Shown piece by piece: positions 26,270 through 37,956 of a stretch of DNA of 64,000 nucleotides. Source of the stretch: Allium sativum. Lineage: Eukaryota; Streptophyta; Magnoliopsida; Asparagales; Amaryllidaceae. The position numbers and the translations under genes are program-made. The stretch is from assembly GCA_030737875.1 (NCBI GenBank), contig CM060911.1, forward strand, positions 89,486,599-89,550,598. Direction: 5' to 3'. The notes under the pieces are model-generated. The model was given only the letters and a program-made list of their open reading frames with translations, had not been told where the DNA came from and ran no database searches. Position 1 is the first letter of the stretch, and every line of letters starts with the position of its first letter.

Positions 26270-27129
26270 CATTTAAGTCTGCTTGGATAGTTGAGTCTCT
26301 GCACCTTAGTACTAGCATGGTAAAGGATCCCAGTTTTGTCCCAAAATCTGGTTTGAGAGTCGGTCCATTTATTCATGACTTGTTGGATTTGAGAATGTCT
26401 ATGCCAAGTGTTGAGATTAGAAGCAATACTTCTATTGTTGAGCTATGGATGGATTCTAGGGGTAAAGTGGTTATCCAGTAAGGGATACCATTCTCGGTTT
26501 TGAAAAGAGGGTAGTCACACTCTTGGCTTGCTTTGGTAATACCTTCGAAGTCTCGAGTAACCTTTTAGGTTCTGTCATGGTTAGTTACCTAGAATCTCTT
26601 GATGCATTTATCGGAAATCTCTGATCCGATCGAGTAACGTTCGCCACTGAGGCGGATGGTCCATTCCGCTTCGGCATGGGTTATGACAATCACCCTAGTG
26701 AGTACACGTGGTAACATGGATTGGCATTGGTAAACGAGATCCAAAATTCACTAGTGAATTTTGGAGAGCTTGCATGAGTACGTAGATATGGTTGAGCCAA
26801 GTATACTAGGGAAAGAATAAATGAAAGTGGAACGAGAGGCGACAGTGAAAAGAGCTCCGACTCATACCTTGGAAATAGGAATCAATGAGCTACGAAATCA
26901 TGAACTCAAAGGCGGTCAAGGCACAATGGAATTAAGTTCGTGGAAATGCGGCTCAGACGCGCGCATCATGTCTCTTTTTAAGAGTGTATCTTTGATCCTT
27001 GGTTCACCTGTAGGGCTTACTTGCATGCTATCGCTGGGTGGATATCCTCTCGGTCCTGTTTCTGTTACAAACCCCATAAGGAGTTTGTCTTGTTTATCTC
27101 CTCGATCCTATCTTGGGAACCTTAGATAG
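26270..27129 (+). pseudogene. Element B pol remnant: protease tail, RT start, integrase scrap, chromodomain
   Basis: The frame at 26257-26481 carries SLHLSTSMVKDPS, which aligns with SLHPRTSMVEDPL after the protease active site in C. Then come decayed counterparts of VMVSYLESLDAF (near 26572) and of the first RT residues, FATEADGPFR (near 26650). There the text jumps to sequence unlike RT, and the same jump is seen in C. An integrase scrap reading TSEFW lies inside a palindrome at 26741-26764. The frame 26821-27129 has VEREATVKRAPTHTLEIG and ELRNHELKGG, a decayed chromodomain tail. RT core, RNase H and most of integrase are deleted. Confidence 0.75.
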
Positions 27130-27606
27130 AACTCTATGGATGTAAACATGTATTTGAAACATGTTATGATTGATATGGTTGCAATGGTTGCAAGTGGTTG
27201 CTCACGGATGCGCGAATACACATTAGATACTAGATTGACGCGGTCACGTTTCATGTTGCATATGCACGAGTATTTATGCTTGTTCATGGATGAAATTGAA
27301 TGTGTTATCATGCGAATGTTGCATATGAATGAATGTTTGGGCAAACATATAGTACTTATATGACTAGGACTATTTGCATACATGTTGGACTCATGGCACT
27401 AAACATATTTTGCATTAGAAAGATCATTCAGGCCTGATCATTAGCATTAGCTAAGAAGCATATACACACACGTTTTGCATATGTTCATATGGCATTAGAA
27501 ATCGTCTAAGGACAATGGTTGCCTGTGGATGATGTTTTGAGTAGATGGATGATGGATGGTAGGATACGTTCTTCCTAACTTGGAGATTTCGGGGACGAAA
27601 TTCTTA
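27130..27606 (+). other. Element B 3' untranslated interior
   Basis: No coding motif. It shares GAAACATGTTATG, GCAAGTGGTTGCT and ACAATGGTTGCC-like words with the equivalent parts of C (43980-44400) and E (57050-57480), so this region is homologous in all three. It ends in the GGGGACGAAATTC box before the polypurine tract. Confidence 0.7.
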
Positions 27607-27619
27607 AAGGAGGGGAGAA
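27607..27619 (+). other. Polypurine tract of element B
   Basis: AAGGAGGGGAGAA directly before the 3' LTR start TGTAACAACCCG; it primes plus-strand synthesis. Confidence 0.85.
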
Positions 27620-28075
27620 TGTAACAACCCGAAATTTAACAACAAGGTTAAATCAAGAATCAAGGCAGAATTAAATTATAAATCTGAATCAGATAAAACG
27701 GGCGGTGCCATCGCGTTCGCCTCGGAAAAATACGCGAAATAGAGTCCGAAATTTTGTAAATCGGAGTCCGTATGGTCGAGATATGGCCTTCGGAAGTTTC
27801 ACGAAAAATTCAAAAACGAAAACAGATTCAAATTTCAGAATTCAGAAGAGACGGGAAAATTTCCCGCCAGACCAGGGGAGATCAATTGGGGAGTCGACCC
27901 CCCCTGCCCCAGGTCGACTGGGGGAGTCGACCCAAGGGTCGAGCTGCCTGGTCGGACCCAGGCAACCTGGTGCACCTGTTTTGCTGTTTGGCTCGGTTAT
28001 GGATGCTTGTGACGATTTTTGAGGGCTTGGATCTATCCTAGGGTTAATCTAACGGCCTAAACTACTCCTAATCTC

Positions 28076-28083
28076 TATAAAAA
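28076..28083 (+). promoter_or_regulatory. TATA box, B 3' LTR
   Basis: TATAAAAA in the context CTCTATAAAAAGGACCCC, as in the 5' copy. Confidence 0.6.
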
Positions 28084-29078
28084 GGACCCCTGACCTAGCC
28101 TAAACCCTCATTAATTGATCCTACAACTAAACTATGCCAAAATTTCTAATGATCATGGCCTCCACTCAAAACCCTAGCCTCCATCCTCTTGTCATAAATT
28201 CTATCTTCATTTCTATGAGAGATTCTTTGATCATGTGAGTGTATGAGAGTTTCTATGTTCATATAAGAGCTTCTAAACATGATTTCAAGGCTAAAGCTTT
28301 AATCTTTGTTCATCAAAGATGGGATTTTTATGGATTTTGCTCAAGGGTTTTCTAAGGAGCTTTTATTTGGTGTTGTGGTGATAGCATGAACGCTTCGTCT
28401 CAATCTTTTAATTTAATATTGATTTGTGCCTTCATAGCATTGTAAGCCCTCTTCCTACTCTTAGATATTAACTTTAAACTTAATATGACATGTTGTAAGT
28501 TGGGTTTGAGCATTAAGTATGTTGCATGCTAGCATGTTATGTATCCTATCATGACTAAAAAGTCGTTATCTTGATCTTGTGGGCTTAAAGATATAAACTT
28601 TATGTTGAATGTTGCATTTGGCAACATGAGAACTATCATATCCACTATGATAGCTTACATATAATGCCATATGCGAACTTCTAGCCATCTTTCTATGTCA
28701 TTTATCACCATGATTCACCTATGTGCTAAGTTTGAGGTTGTGCATGTTTTTGAGGCCTAATAACGTAGTATGCAGGTTAATGAACACATTTATACCTCAT
28801 TTGCCACCATGTTTAACTTGTGGCCTTATACCCCTTTTGTCATGCCTTTGCCAAGTTCCTTCTTTTAATCCATTATGCATTGTTGCGAATGTATATGCGA
28901 GTTTAAAAGCGTTGGGTTACGTTATGGGTAAAACTTTAATGATGTGAAACATGATTTGGGTAAATGGGTATAAATATGACAACATGTAACTTTGGCTATG
29001 AGCATGGGGCTTGAAAACTTGACACGTATGGGTTGTAAGTGTAATAAGACACTAGACCAAACATGAAAGTGGCCAACT

Positions 29079-29275
29079 CGAGGTTGGGTTGAGTTTGTAG
29101 CATAAAACTACCCGGACCCGCCCGGCTTAACTAGTGGCTACAAACAATAGGACCCAATGTGAGAAGTTGGTCGTGTCGCGCTTAAGACCCGAGGTTAGAA
29201 TAAGTTTTGGTGTAAAACTACTCGGACCCGCCCGGCTTAACTAGTAACCACAACAAGGTCTAATGTGAGAGGTTG
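29079..29275 (+). other. Tandem pair of covarying stem modules, B 3' LTR
   Basis: Same pair as at 22811-23007. Copy 1 (29079-29172) keeps both stems. Copy 2 (29187-29275) has small mutations in the left arms (TTAGAA, GTTTTGG), so it is decaying here. Confidence 0.7.
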
Positions 29276-29299
29276 AAAGTGCATTAATTAAATTAATGC

Positions 29300-30170
29300 C
29301 ACATGATAAGGTTAAGTAAATTTGACTATTGACAATTAACCGATATGACACGAATGGGTAGGTTAAGTTAAACCGGACTTGGTTCATTAATGACACTTAA
29401 CCATGCAAGACAATTAGGGGGTGGGGTTAAGCAATTTATGCTTAACCAATCCGACTTGGTAATTAGATGGGGTTAAGTAACCTTCACTTAACTAATCTAA
29501 ACATGGTAATTAGATGGGGTTAAGTAACTTAGACTTAACTAATCTAAACACGGCAATTAGATGGGGTTAAGTAATTAAGGCTTAACTAATCTAAACACGG
29601 TAATCAGATGGGGTTAAGTAACCTATACTTAACTAATCTAAGCATGGTTATTCGATAGGGTTAAGTTAACCGCTTAACCAATCTAAACGTGGTAATTCAA
29701 TGGGGGTTAAGCAACCAATGCTTAACTAATTTAACATGATACTCTAATGGGGGTTAAGTAACTTATACTTAACCAATTATACATGATGATTTGATGAGGT
29801 TAAGTAACATACACTTAACCAATCTAATACGTGGTCTGGTAGGGTTAAGTCATAAGGCCTTTTGAATTAGGCTTAACCATTGTAATACGATTAGTGGATG
29901 AGGTTAAGTTAACCTACACTTAACCAATCCGACTCGATAATCTGATGGGATTAAGATAATCTATGCTTAATCAATCTAACACGATAATCTGACGGGGTTA
30001 AGACAACCAAATACTTAACCAATTTGACTTGATAGGGTTAAGTCATGGGCTTCTTGGTACACTTAACCAACTTTTAGGGCTAAACCTTGAACTTGAGTAC
30101 TTAGCCAATCTTGACATGATTCGTAGGCGGGTTAAGTCATGAACTTGGACCACAACACTTAACCCATTTG
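29300..30170 (+). repeat. 47-bp tandem array, B 3' LTR
   Basis: Counterpart of 23040-23910 with the same unit order and scattered substitutions. Confidence 0.85.
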
Positions 30171-32032
30171 ACAAAACCCAAGCTCAGGGAACTAGGTTGG
30201 AAATCGTAGTTAACAAGGATAGCGGAAAAAAGGGGCTAAGTGGTAAACCTTAGTTAAGGGTAACTAAGTAATAATTCTTAGCTAAGGACATGGGACTAGT
30301 TCATAAAGAGATGAGCAACCTGGTACGGTAGGTCATCGCTTAATATACGAGGAGGAGCAAGTTATCTGACTTGGATAAAAGCTCCAACGAACTGGGTGCC
30401 GAAGCGGAAGTTTCGGGGAACGCGAGGGTACTCTTGGTATCCCTCTATGAGGTGGCAAGTGGTCCATGAAACCCGGCCTCACAGGGGTTAAGGTCTGCGG
30501 TAGAAGAGCCAGGAGTATGCCTTGGTTGCTATGCGAGCGACCTAAAGACTGGGATGGATTAGCGTGGAGTCGACGATACCTGATTTTGCCCCGGGATAGC
30601 AAGTCATGGACTACCTACCATCTTTAGTCAATCGTGTACATACGGAAAGGCAGGGAACTCCCAAGAGACCATATACTACCTATCAAGTTATGGGTGAGGA
30701 TGGCTATCTGGAAATGGGCATCGATGGGCTTAGTGTAGTTCTCATACATGATTTTTGTTGGATTGCCTTTCAGTAGTTGAGGGAGGGGTCACGTGGGACT
30801 ATAGCCACGGGTACAAAAACAGACCTTGATATCTGCATCAGCAGACGACTTAAAGCTCCCGACCGAGTTCCATATTTCTTGATTTGCCCTGGCACGGAAC
30901 TCGGATGGCACATTGAGGAACATGTGCGTCTAGATATGGAAAATGATTCACGATACATACGCGGGATAAAGGGCGCGGTTGACGGGTGGCATAATCCCTA
31001 GTGGTCCGAGGTGGCCAAAACCCAAACTGAGACACGGAAACGTTCATTAGGCAGCATAATTCCTAGTGGTCCTAGGTGGCATAAATCCTAAGTGAACGCA
31101 CGATAGTTCATGGTAAGGAAACATAACTAGATCAAGGGTAGCAGTCCAAAATAACCTCAAGGATAAAACGTTTACATGGGAAAGCCCGTATGGCCTACGG
31201 CAAAAGATTGAACTTATACATGGAAAGAAACATACGAGTTGGGAAAACCTACATATGCTATATATTAGGTTGACATGGACCATTACATGACATTGGGCAA
31301 GGGACATTCATAGTTAATACATGACGCGGGTTGGGTTTCTAGTACGAGAGGTGCAGGGCAAATATACATGTTAGAACCAGGAGAAATATGCATGATAGAT
31401 ACCGTGGGACGTTATACAGGATAGATACCTTGGGATAGTATACTCGATAGGAACCTGACAATGTGATACCTTGGCTTATCTTGACACCGTAGTTTATCAT
31501 GACACACTCGTGTATCTTGGTACAGTAGTTCATCCTGTTATTGTGGTTTAGCTTATCTATCTTCTCATGTTCATCTCAGTTCCTTATGCCAGTTAACTTT
31601 ACTAGTTCATATACTGATAGTAGATAGGGCTTACCAGTCTTTATGACTGACCCCGTTTTGTTTCGCCTCTTGTCTTCCGTTCCCGCCCAGGTTACAGGGA
31701 GGAAATTCTATTGTTAGTTTGGACTTCCTCCGTTTGAAGGTCATCACGCATGGCTTGGACTTTTCATGGCTATGGCTACTTTACTGTTTTACTTGGGGAA
31801 TAATTCATGAACCAATTTTATGCTTTTTTATTATTGCAAGACAGGTTTCGATGTATTCTGATGTAAAAGGCTTTAGACCTTATTTTATAAGGTAATGAAA
31901 TTTGTTTTACTTCCGCTGTTTTATATATATGTTCTGTCTTGTAATATTTCTGTGCATGTTTACCTCGATAATGCTTCACCAAACCTAGTGCATTCCCTTT
32001 GTGAGTGTCCCTAGCGGAGGTGGGGTGTTACA

Positions 32033-32037
32033 GTTAG
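32033..32037. other. Target duplication of element B, right (GTTAG)
   Basis: Identical to 21842-21846; after it the sequence of the A LTR resumes. Confidence 0.93.
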
Positions 32038-33952
32038 GACCGCTTTGGGAAGATGTTTCCGATGATGCAAACTTTATCCAAAATCCAACGGTTAGATTTC
32101 AAGAAAAGTATAAATCAAATTTTGGTAAAAACAGTGCCAGGGCCGCCCATCGACCCGAAGCATCGTTTAATTATATTAACCTATTTTTAAATAAATAAAA
32201 ACATCGATAAATCGTTATAAATTAATATTAACGATATTAAATTGTTTAAATGATAAAAATTCGAAAAAAATTATTTGAAAAGACCGAGTTCAACTCATTT
32301 CATATAATTTTACGGCGAATTCAAATTGAAGATATCGATGATGTTGGTTGAAGACCGGAAATTTTCATGTCGAAATGATAACTACTGATGTCTGGCATTG
32401 ACTAGCTACCAATAAAGGGTTAAAGTGGTCGTTGTCCGAACGCACTTTTTGATTGTTCGGATACGCGAGCACCTAGGTGACTCTGATTTTGTTCAGACCC
32501 AGAACGGACTTGTAAATGGATGCGTGTCCGACATTGAATTTCATGCCATGTAATTTAATTGATATCTATTAATATATTACTATGGTGGCGGAGAATTTAT
32601 ACTCTTGCTAATCACCATACTTTGAGATGCACGAGCTCGAAGGTTATATATTGGTAGTTATCAATCACATGGTATGGACTGTCAATGTGACATGCCAAGA
32701 TGCAATTGATCAGGGCTTTTGTTGAAAAGTAGAGCCTTATGGATGATGATCAAAGCATAGCCTATTTAGGCATAGTTTTGTGTATTTTGTTACCTCGCGA
32801 GCCTCACAACCCGATAGAGTCGAAAATGGGACAAGGGAACGCAGGGAGTGCACACGTTTCTTTCTAGCTAGAAGTGGTGTTTGGGTTTTTACACGGCCTG
32901 GCATTTTTACTTATGTGGTTGATGGTATGAGGCGCCTTGGATTTTTATTGGTCGCCAATGGCCAATTGGTAGGTCCAATAGGATCAGGAAGTGTGTGTTC
33001 AGGCATAACTAATCCTATAAAGTATTTGTGGACCAGCCCTGCAGGATCCAAGGGTTCGCCAATGTCCGAATCTTGAGACATTGCTAGAGTGTCTCAATTC
33101 GGTTAGGAGATCGTCTCTAGCCTTGACTCATGATGGAAATCAGCCTCGAATACGACATTATAGTCTTGATTGTAAACCTATATATGGCGACATAGTAGGA
33201 TGGGGTACTATGCCGTCTATGATTGATACATTTACTTTGATGTGTTTTGAAACATACTAAACACTAGTAATAATATTAAAAATACTATTTTCTACGTATT
33301 AAGCATTTTTTATCGTTATAAGGTAAAACTCTAGCCTCCATTTGCGTTACATTGTGTGATGGGACTTGAGTCTAATAATGATTTCATTTTCTAAAAAGCA
33401 TTTCGTTGTTTTGACTCAAAAATTTATAAAACTTATACACTGACAATCCAATGGAATTAAACCTGTTCCGCGTTAGCGGCGTGGTCCAACGATTAGCCAT
33501 ATTATTAGTTAGTAAGATTTCTCATACCAGTCACATGACTGACTTGTAGTTTGTTTCACTTTGAAAACTCTGGTGCCCTCTTTCCACACGGGCAGCTAAT
33601 TGACAGATTTCAGGTAGGGATGTTTTCGGGACTAAAGCTTGCTGCTGAAGATGTTGGAAGATCTTTTCTTTTATCTTTTATTTTCTTCTAGAGGTTTTGA
33701 GACAATATTGGATATTGATGTATTTTGGGAGATTGATACTTTGTTTCTTTCCTTGTTTTAGACATCTATTTTTCTAAGTGTATCCTGTGCTGCGTACTCT
33801 GATGTTCTGTAATGATGTTTGTGATGACATTTCCTTTTCGCTGAAAATTATTTATATGTTCTGCTATGTAACTGTGATCTGTTATTGTTTTAATTCTGTT
33901 ATACTCCTATTTTTATCCTTACTTTCGTTCTACGGAAGTTTGGGTCGTCACA
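32038..33952 (+). repeat. Element A 5' LTR, second block
   Basis: 1915 bp after B, ending GGTCGTCACA before the primer-binding site. It contains the block at 33521-33543 that recurs inverted at 21-43. No coding signature; the short frames at 32001-32198 and 32780-33076 are LTR sequence. Confidence 0.8.
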
Positions 33953-34367
33953 TTTGGTATCAGAGTTATAGGTTAACCTTAGCTAAGGTGTATGACATTT
34001 TTAAAACAATTCGTCTATATAGAATCAGTTGTATTCTAAGTCGATAGCTCACTAGAGATAGGATTAGCAATGTCCTAGAATGAGCACAGCAGAATAGCAC
34101 ATATAAATTAGTCAACACATCATTATCATCTTATCATATGTCTCTACTTTTAACCTTTCCTTTAAAATTATCACTTCTCTTAGCCTGACTCCTTCCCTGA
34201 TAGGTGAATGAGGATAACATCAAATAGGCCTATCACAAGTGCAGACTGGATATCTCTGAGTGACTCTTGTGTTGAGGTTCTTTTATAATACCTTACATTT
34301 TCCGTTTTGTTTCCTACTTTACTATTATTTCCTTTTCGAGGACAAAAAACTTTTAAATGGGAGAGAT
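33953..34367 (+). other. 415-bp non-coding interior of element A
   Basis: It opens with the primer-binding site TGGTATCAGAGTTATAGG (33955 onward; the GC usual after GAG has drifted). It ends with TTTTCGAGGACAAAAAAC and a purine tract AAATGGGAGAGA just before the 3' LTR. Nothing between is coding. An interior this short next to a 5.5-kb LTR is extreme. Confidence 0.8.
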
Positions 34368-34740
34368 TGTAACAACCCGGAAAATCCGAACCTATTTAAA
34401 AAATTTATTATGGCTATTTCAGTAAATTTTGAATAGTTAAAATAATTTATTTTAAATAATAGCGATTAAAATTTTATTTTAATCGAAGTTACAGCAAGTA
34501 TATTCATTTTGGTTTCTAAAGAAATTAGTAATAGTACGGTAGTTTGAAAAGTCAAACTTGTAAATTGACCGAATGTATCGGATTCAAAATCTAACGGATT
34601 TTGGTGAAACCAAAAATTTCTAAATCTGTTTGAAATATCTTTCCAATGAATCCGAAAAATCGAAATTTCATAGCGGGAATCAAAAGTTATGGCCAGTTGA
34701 ATATTCAGATTGGTCGCTATAGTATAATTTATAGCCCATG
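34368..34740 (+). repeat. Element A 3' LTR, truncated by D
   Basis: 373 bp matching 18259 onward at about 90%, ending at ATAGCCCATG where the 5' copy continues. Element D begins at the next base. The candidate D duplication is CCATG (34736-34740); its partner is outside the window. Confidence 0.88.
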
Positions 34741-37358
34741 TGACGGCCCGCCCCGCAACAGCCCACATTTCCAATGAAAGTGCCTTGTACCGATGTCCAA
34801 CTAGCACGGGACGGTCGTCAAAGAAAGAAAAGGGAAGGAAATTTGAACTAACAATGAACATGTAGAATGTCTCACTGTGCATGGGATAAAATATAATAAC
34901 AACATACTTTAACATAAAACAGGCGAGACAGTGCATAAGCTGAAAACTAAACATCATAGGAGCGGAAAATCCAATTACAGCTTAAGTTCCACATCATCAT
35001 TATTACAACTTTTGAAAACTGTCTCTAAATAAAATAAGGAAGGTACACTACTAATGCCCAAAGTAGTGACCAGCAGCGACACAGGGAGAATATATGTAGA
35101 TAATACGTAGGAGCCTCCTGCTCGTCTCCGGATCAGCAAATCGTGCATAACCAGATAACCTGTCTGCCCGTTTAAGAGCACCCAGAGTAATAAGAAGAGA
35201 CATAAAACTCTGGGTCAGACAAAAGTATGGTATGAGCGATAAGCAGCAAAACAGAATAATAACAGGTATACTAAACCATACCTAATCCTGGACCTGCAAC
35301 CAAAGAGTTAGCATAACATACCGCTCAATTCTCTAAGGTTCCACTAAACATAAGGCATAAAGATACGGGGGAGGGGGTGTGCATGTCATAGTGATAACAA
35401 ACAATCAAGCATAGCAAACATCCTCACATCTCTCACTCAGTGTGTAAAGCATACGATATCCACTGCTTTAATCACCCAAATCCTGGCTATGATCACTCTG
35501 CCCCCATGGAGTTATTGCGACTCCACTGCACTGATCCATAGCCACTAGTCTATGCTATGTCCACTCTGCCCCATGAAGTCATGATGACTTCACTGCACTG
35601 GCTCATAGCCATGCTACGATCACTCTGCCCCATGAAGCCATGATGAGTTCATTGCACTGATCCGCAACCAATATCCGTCTTTCCATGTTGAGTCAAAGCT
35701 ATAGACGTTGATAACCCCTTTGCACACGTCCCACAACAAAGTCCAATCATGAAGTTAACTCATTGGTTCCCAACCGGATCCCGAGTTCCACTTCCCATAT
35801 GTACTACCTTTGAATCTCGGGTTTTGGTTGAATTGGAGTTGGTCTTCAGAAGAGTCATCACCTAATCGTAGCTCCAATCTGGTTTGGTTCGACCTCCAGA
35901 TGCTGTTCGGTTCAGCGTGCTTCAGTCAGTTCGATTCGAATACATCGCCCCTAGGCTTCTCGTTCGGTTCGGTGTTCCACTTCAGGTCAGTTCGGTTCGG
36001 AGGTCCACATCTGGTTCGGGTTGCCACCTTCCATTCAGCTCGGTTTGAATACTCCAGTTCCTCTTGCCTCGTCCGATCCCATCCCCTAGCTCTGGCCCGA
36101 TCCGATCCCCACGCCAAACTTCAGCTCCTTTTCTCCGATTCGATCCGTAGCCCCTTCCTTGCTCCCTATCCGAACCCAACTCCAGCTCTTTGCAAGTAGC
36201 CTTCCTTTGTTGCCATACTCTTTCTTCTGCCTGGGCTCCGGTTCGATTCAGATTCCTTGTCTCTGGTTTCGATTCTGTTCGACCAATCCTATCTGATCTG
36301 AACCCCTTCCCCCGATCCAATCCGATCCCGATCCCTGTAGTTTTTCCTGCAACTTTTCAGCGACGGTTTTACGCCATACGACGACGTTTTTGACCATTCT
36401 AACTCTTCTAATCAATCACAAAGCATACCATACAGTCATAGCAATAAGTATAATCAACCACAAACACAAAAACAATAATTTGATAGGTTAAAACGAATCA
36501 AACATAGCCAAAATCCCATATTTTCCCTTAAGCATGTTTAAGCAAAACTAATGATAGGATTAGTTAAACTTAGCCAAATTAACCCAAATTTCTAACAGAG
36601 GTCTAAAAAAATATTTCGAAATTTATAAATATTTTTCCAGAATTTAATCGTGTTCAAATTCACTAATTAACACTAATTACCCTTAATTAACCATAATTAG
36701 TGAGGAACTATGCATATCATCACCTTGGCCACAAATTAACTTTAGATCTGAAATTATCTCTGTTATGGCACTGTAACCAAAGCAATATAGCAACTCTATT
36801 CCCAATCCTATGCTAATCCTCTTCAATTATATGTAATTTAGCCAAATTTTCAATTAGAAAGTGGTTTAGAGGTGTTTTAGATGTTGGAGGTCATTACTAG
36901 GTTGAGAGGGACGATAAGTGGCGGCTAAAAAATGAGAAAAGGGCGTTCTCTAAACCCTAACAGCCCTTAAATACTCCAAATCACAAAATTCCCCAATGGG
37001 CCTAGCTATTAACTACCTAATTCAGCCCAGTTAAGCGGTTTTTCACCTTTGAAACTTTAATTTATCCATATCTCCCTAATGGTTTGTCCATTTTTCACAT
37101 ATGACCACTCTACAGTAAGGTAAACCATCATCCGGACCTAATGGAAGTGGTTTTGTGTCAAAACTCCTTTCCAATCAAAAGTTATGGCTGAAATAAGATC
37201 ATCTAGGGGCAAAACGGTCATTTAAAAATCGGCAAAAATCTTGAACAGGGAAAATGACCTCAATAGTCGTCTCCCAAAGTTACATGGCTATGCAACTTCA
37301 TATGAGAATGAAATAAATATTCTACGATACTTCGATGCGTAGAAAGCAGGTCGTTACA
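34741..37358 (-). repeat. Element D 3' LTR (minus strand)
   Basis: 2618 bp. On the minus strand it starts TGTAACGACCTGC at 37358 and ends GGGCCGTCA at 34741. A TATA-like TATTTAA lies on the minus strand at 36967-36973. It contains a GC-rich CCGAT/GGTTCG-rich stretch (about 35810-36340), which produces several overlapping open frames on both strands, and a hairpin-bearing tandem repeat (35483-35672). The 5' LTR lies beyond the window because C and E split the element. Boundaries rest on one LTR plus the adjoining polypurine tract and the interrupted A LTR. Confidence 0.85.
35483..35672 (-). repeat. Three ~66-bp tandem units with hairpins, D LTR
   Basis: Each unit has CACTCTGCCCC, then a hairpin, then CACTGCACTG and a CATAGCC-type word. 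The hairpin arms differ between units: GGAGT/ACTCC in the first, and GAAGTCAT/ATGACTTC around a single G (35575-35591) in the second. The third keeps fewer pairs. Confidence 0.7.
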
Positions 37359-37370
37359 TTCTCCCCCCTT
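37359..37370 (-). other. Polypurine tract of element D
   Basis: Minus strand AAGGGGGGAGAA directly before TGTAACGACC, with GAGGACGAAATTTC just upstream, as in the other elements. It proves D reads leftward. Confidence 0.85.
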
Positions 37371-37672
37371 AAGAAATTTCGTCCTCGAAATTCCTTAACC
37401 CAAAACATACAAAGGATCCCGCATGCCTACCAATCATTAACAAAACAATAAAGCATACAAAACAACAAAACAAGCCTATCCTAGCATACGATTTACTAAT
37501 ATGGGAGAACTATACCGATATAAAAGCCTTACCAGGCAAAGAGTTCTGGATACTTCCTCCTTATGTTATCCTCTGTTTCCTAAGTACAGTCTTCCTATTC
37601 ATCACCCCACTGAACTTTGACTAGTCTCACCGCCTTCCTTCGAAACTGCTTCGTATCGTTCCTAACAATGCG
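37371..37672 (-). pseudogene. Element D chromodomain-like tail and 3' untranslated part
   Basis: The minus-strand translation of about 37530-37667 contains DTKQFRRKAVRLVKVQWGDE, then ETEDNIRRKYPELF, the typical C-terminal tail of chromovirus integrase, which is thought to guide integration into particular chromatin. Two in-frame stops replace residues near the end; one is where Trp is expected (TGG to TAG). The upstream codons continue at 48211 on the far side of C, so C inserted inside the coding sequence. The rest is AT-rich untranslated interior. Confidence 0.8.
37668..37672. other. Target duplication of element C, left (ATGCG)
   Basis: ATGCG precedes C; ATACG follows it at 48211-48215. 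One transition separates the copies. Confidence 0.75.
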
Positions 37673-37911
37673 TGTAACACCCCGTGTATTCTAAAACCGT
37701 GAAATTCACAAATTAAAGTATAACTAATTTCAAATCAAAGAATTAAGGGAAACGGGATACGCCATTGCGTTCGTCTCGGAATTCTGCTTAAGATAGAGTC
37801 TGAGTTTGCGTAAAACGGATATCGTATGAAGAAGATATGGACGAACGAAGTTGGGCGAAAAACCGGAAAACAGGTCAGAATGCACTGGCGCACTTGGGAA
37901 GCGCACCAGAA

Positions 37912-37956
37912 CAAAAATGCACTGGCGCACTTGGGAAGTGCGCCAGTGCATTTTTG
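37912..37956 (+). other. 21-bp perfect inverted repeat with 3-base loop, C 5' LTR
   Basis: The left arm 37912-37932 (core GCACTGGCGCACTT) and right arm 37936-37956 (core AAGTGCGCCAGTGC) are exact complements around GGG. A second, bulged inverted repeat built on TTTTTGACCTGG and CCAGGTCAAAAA overlaps it (37951-37992). A truncated direct copy lies at 37881-37908. The equivalent near 44713-44757 has two mutations in the stem. Confidence 0.85.

Larger units (their letters stand above)
21847..32032 (+). mobile_element. Element B: deleted Ty3/gypsy-type retrotransposon with 4.4-kb LTRs
   Basis: The LTRs are at 21847-25764 and 27620-32032, TG...CA ends, with perfect GTTAG duplications inside the LTR of A. 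The interior is only 1855 bp. It keeps a Met-tRNA binding site, a protease remnant, the first codons of RT, an integrase scrap, a chromodomain remnant and a polypurine tract. It cannot encode working enzymes. The LTRs agree at about 98% in the parts compared, apart from two deletions in the 5' copy. Confidence 0.93.
27620..32032 (+). repeat. Element B 3' LTR (full length)
   Basis: 4413 bp, from TGTAACAACCCGAAATTTAA to GGTGGGGTGTTACA. It carries the GC-rich GTCGAC palindromic block (about 27880-27965), TATAAAAA at 28076-28083, two stem modules (29079-29275) and the 47-bp array (about 29300-30170). Short frames such as minus-strand 30333-30602 recur in the 5' LTR only because the LTRs are nearly identical. 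Confidence 0.93.
18259..34740 (+). mobile_element. Element A: non-coding LTR retrotransposon with giant LTR, split by B and cut by D
   Basis: The 5' LTR starts TGTAACAACCCGGAAAATCC at 18259 and ends GTCGTCACA at 33952. The interior is 33953-34367, and the 3' LTR begins with the same 20 bases at 34368. Element B (21847-32032) splits the 5' LTR, and D cuts the 3' LTR at 34740/34741. Without B the 5' LTR is about 5503 bp and the interior only 415 bp, with no coding capacity. I counted about 37 differences over 372 aligned LTR bases, roughly 90% identity, older than the elements inside it. An unrecognised older insertion could inflate the LTR length, since only 373 bp of the 3' copy can be compared. 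Confidence 0.85.

Noticed and set aside
33470..33515. tRNA-like text (GCGGCGTGGTCCAACGATTAGCC)
   Set aside because: No acceptor or anticodon stem can be formed around it, and it lies inside the A LTR.
34466..34957. 163-codon minus-strand open frame, the longest on that strand outside pol
   Set aside because: It spans the junction between the A 3' LTR and the D LTR at 34740/34741 and has no protein signature, so it is an accident of insertion.
35810..36393. Overlapping 60-130-codon open frames on both strands
   Set aside because: They lie in a GC-rich CCGAT/GGTTCG low-complexity part of the D LTR. Simultaneous openness on both strands and biased composition argue against a gene.
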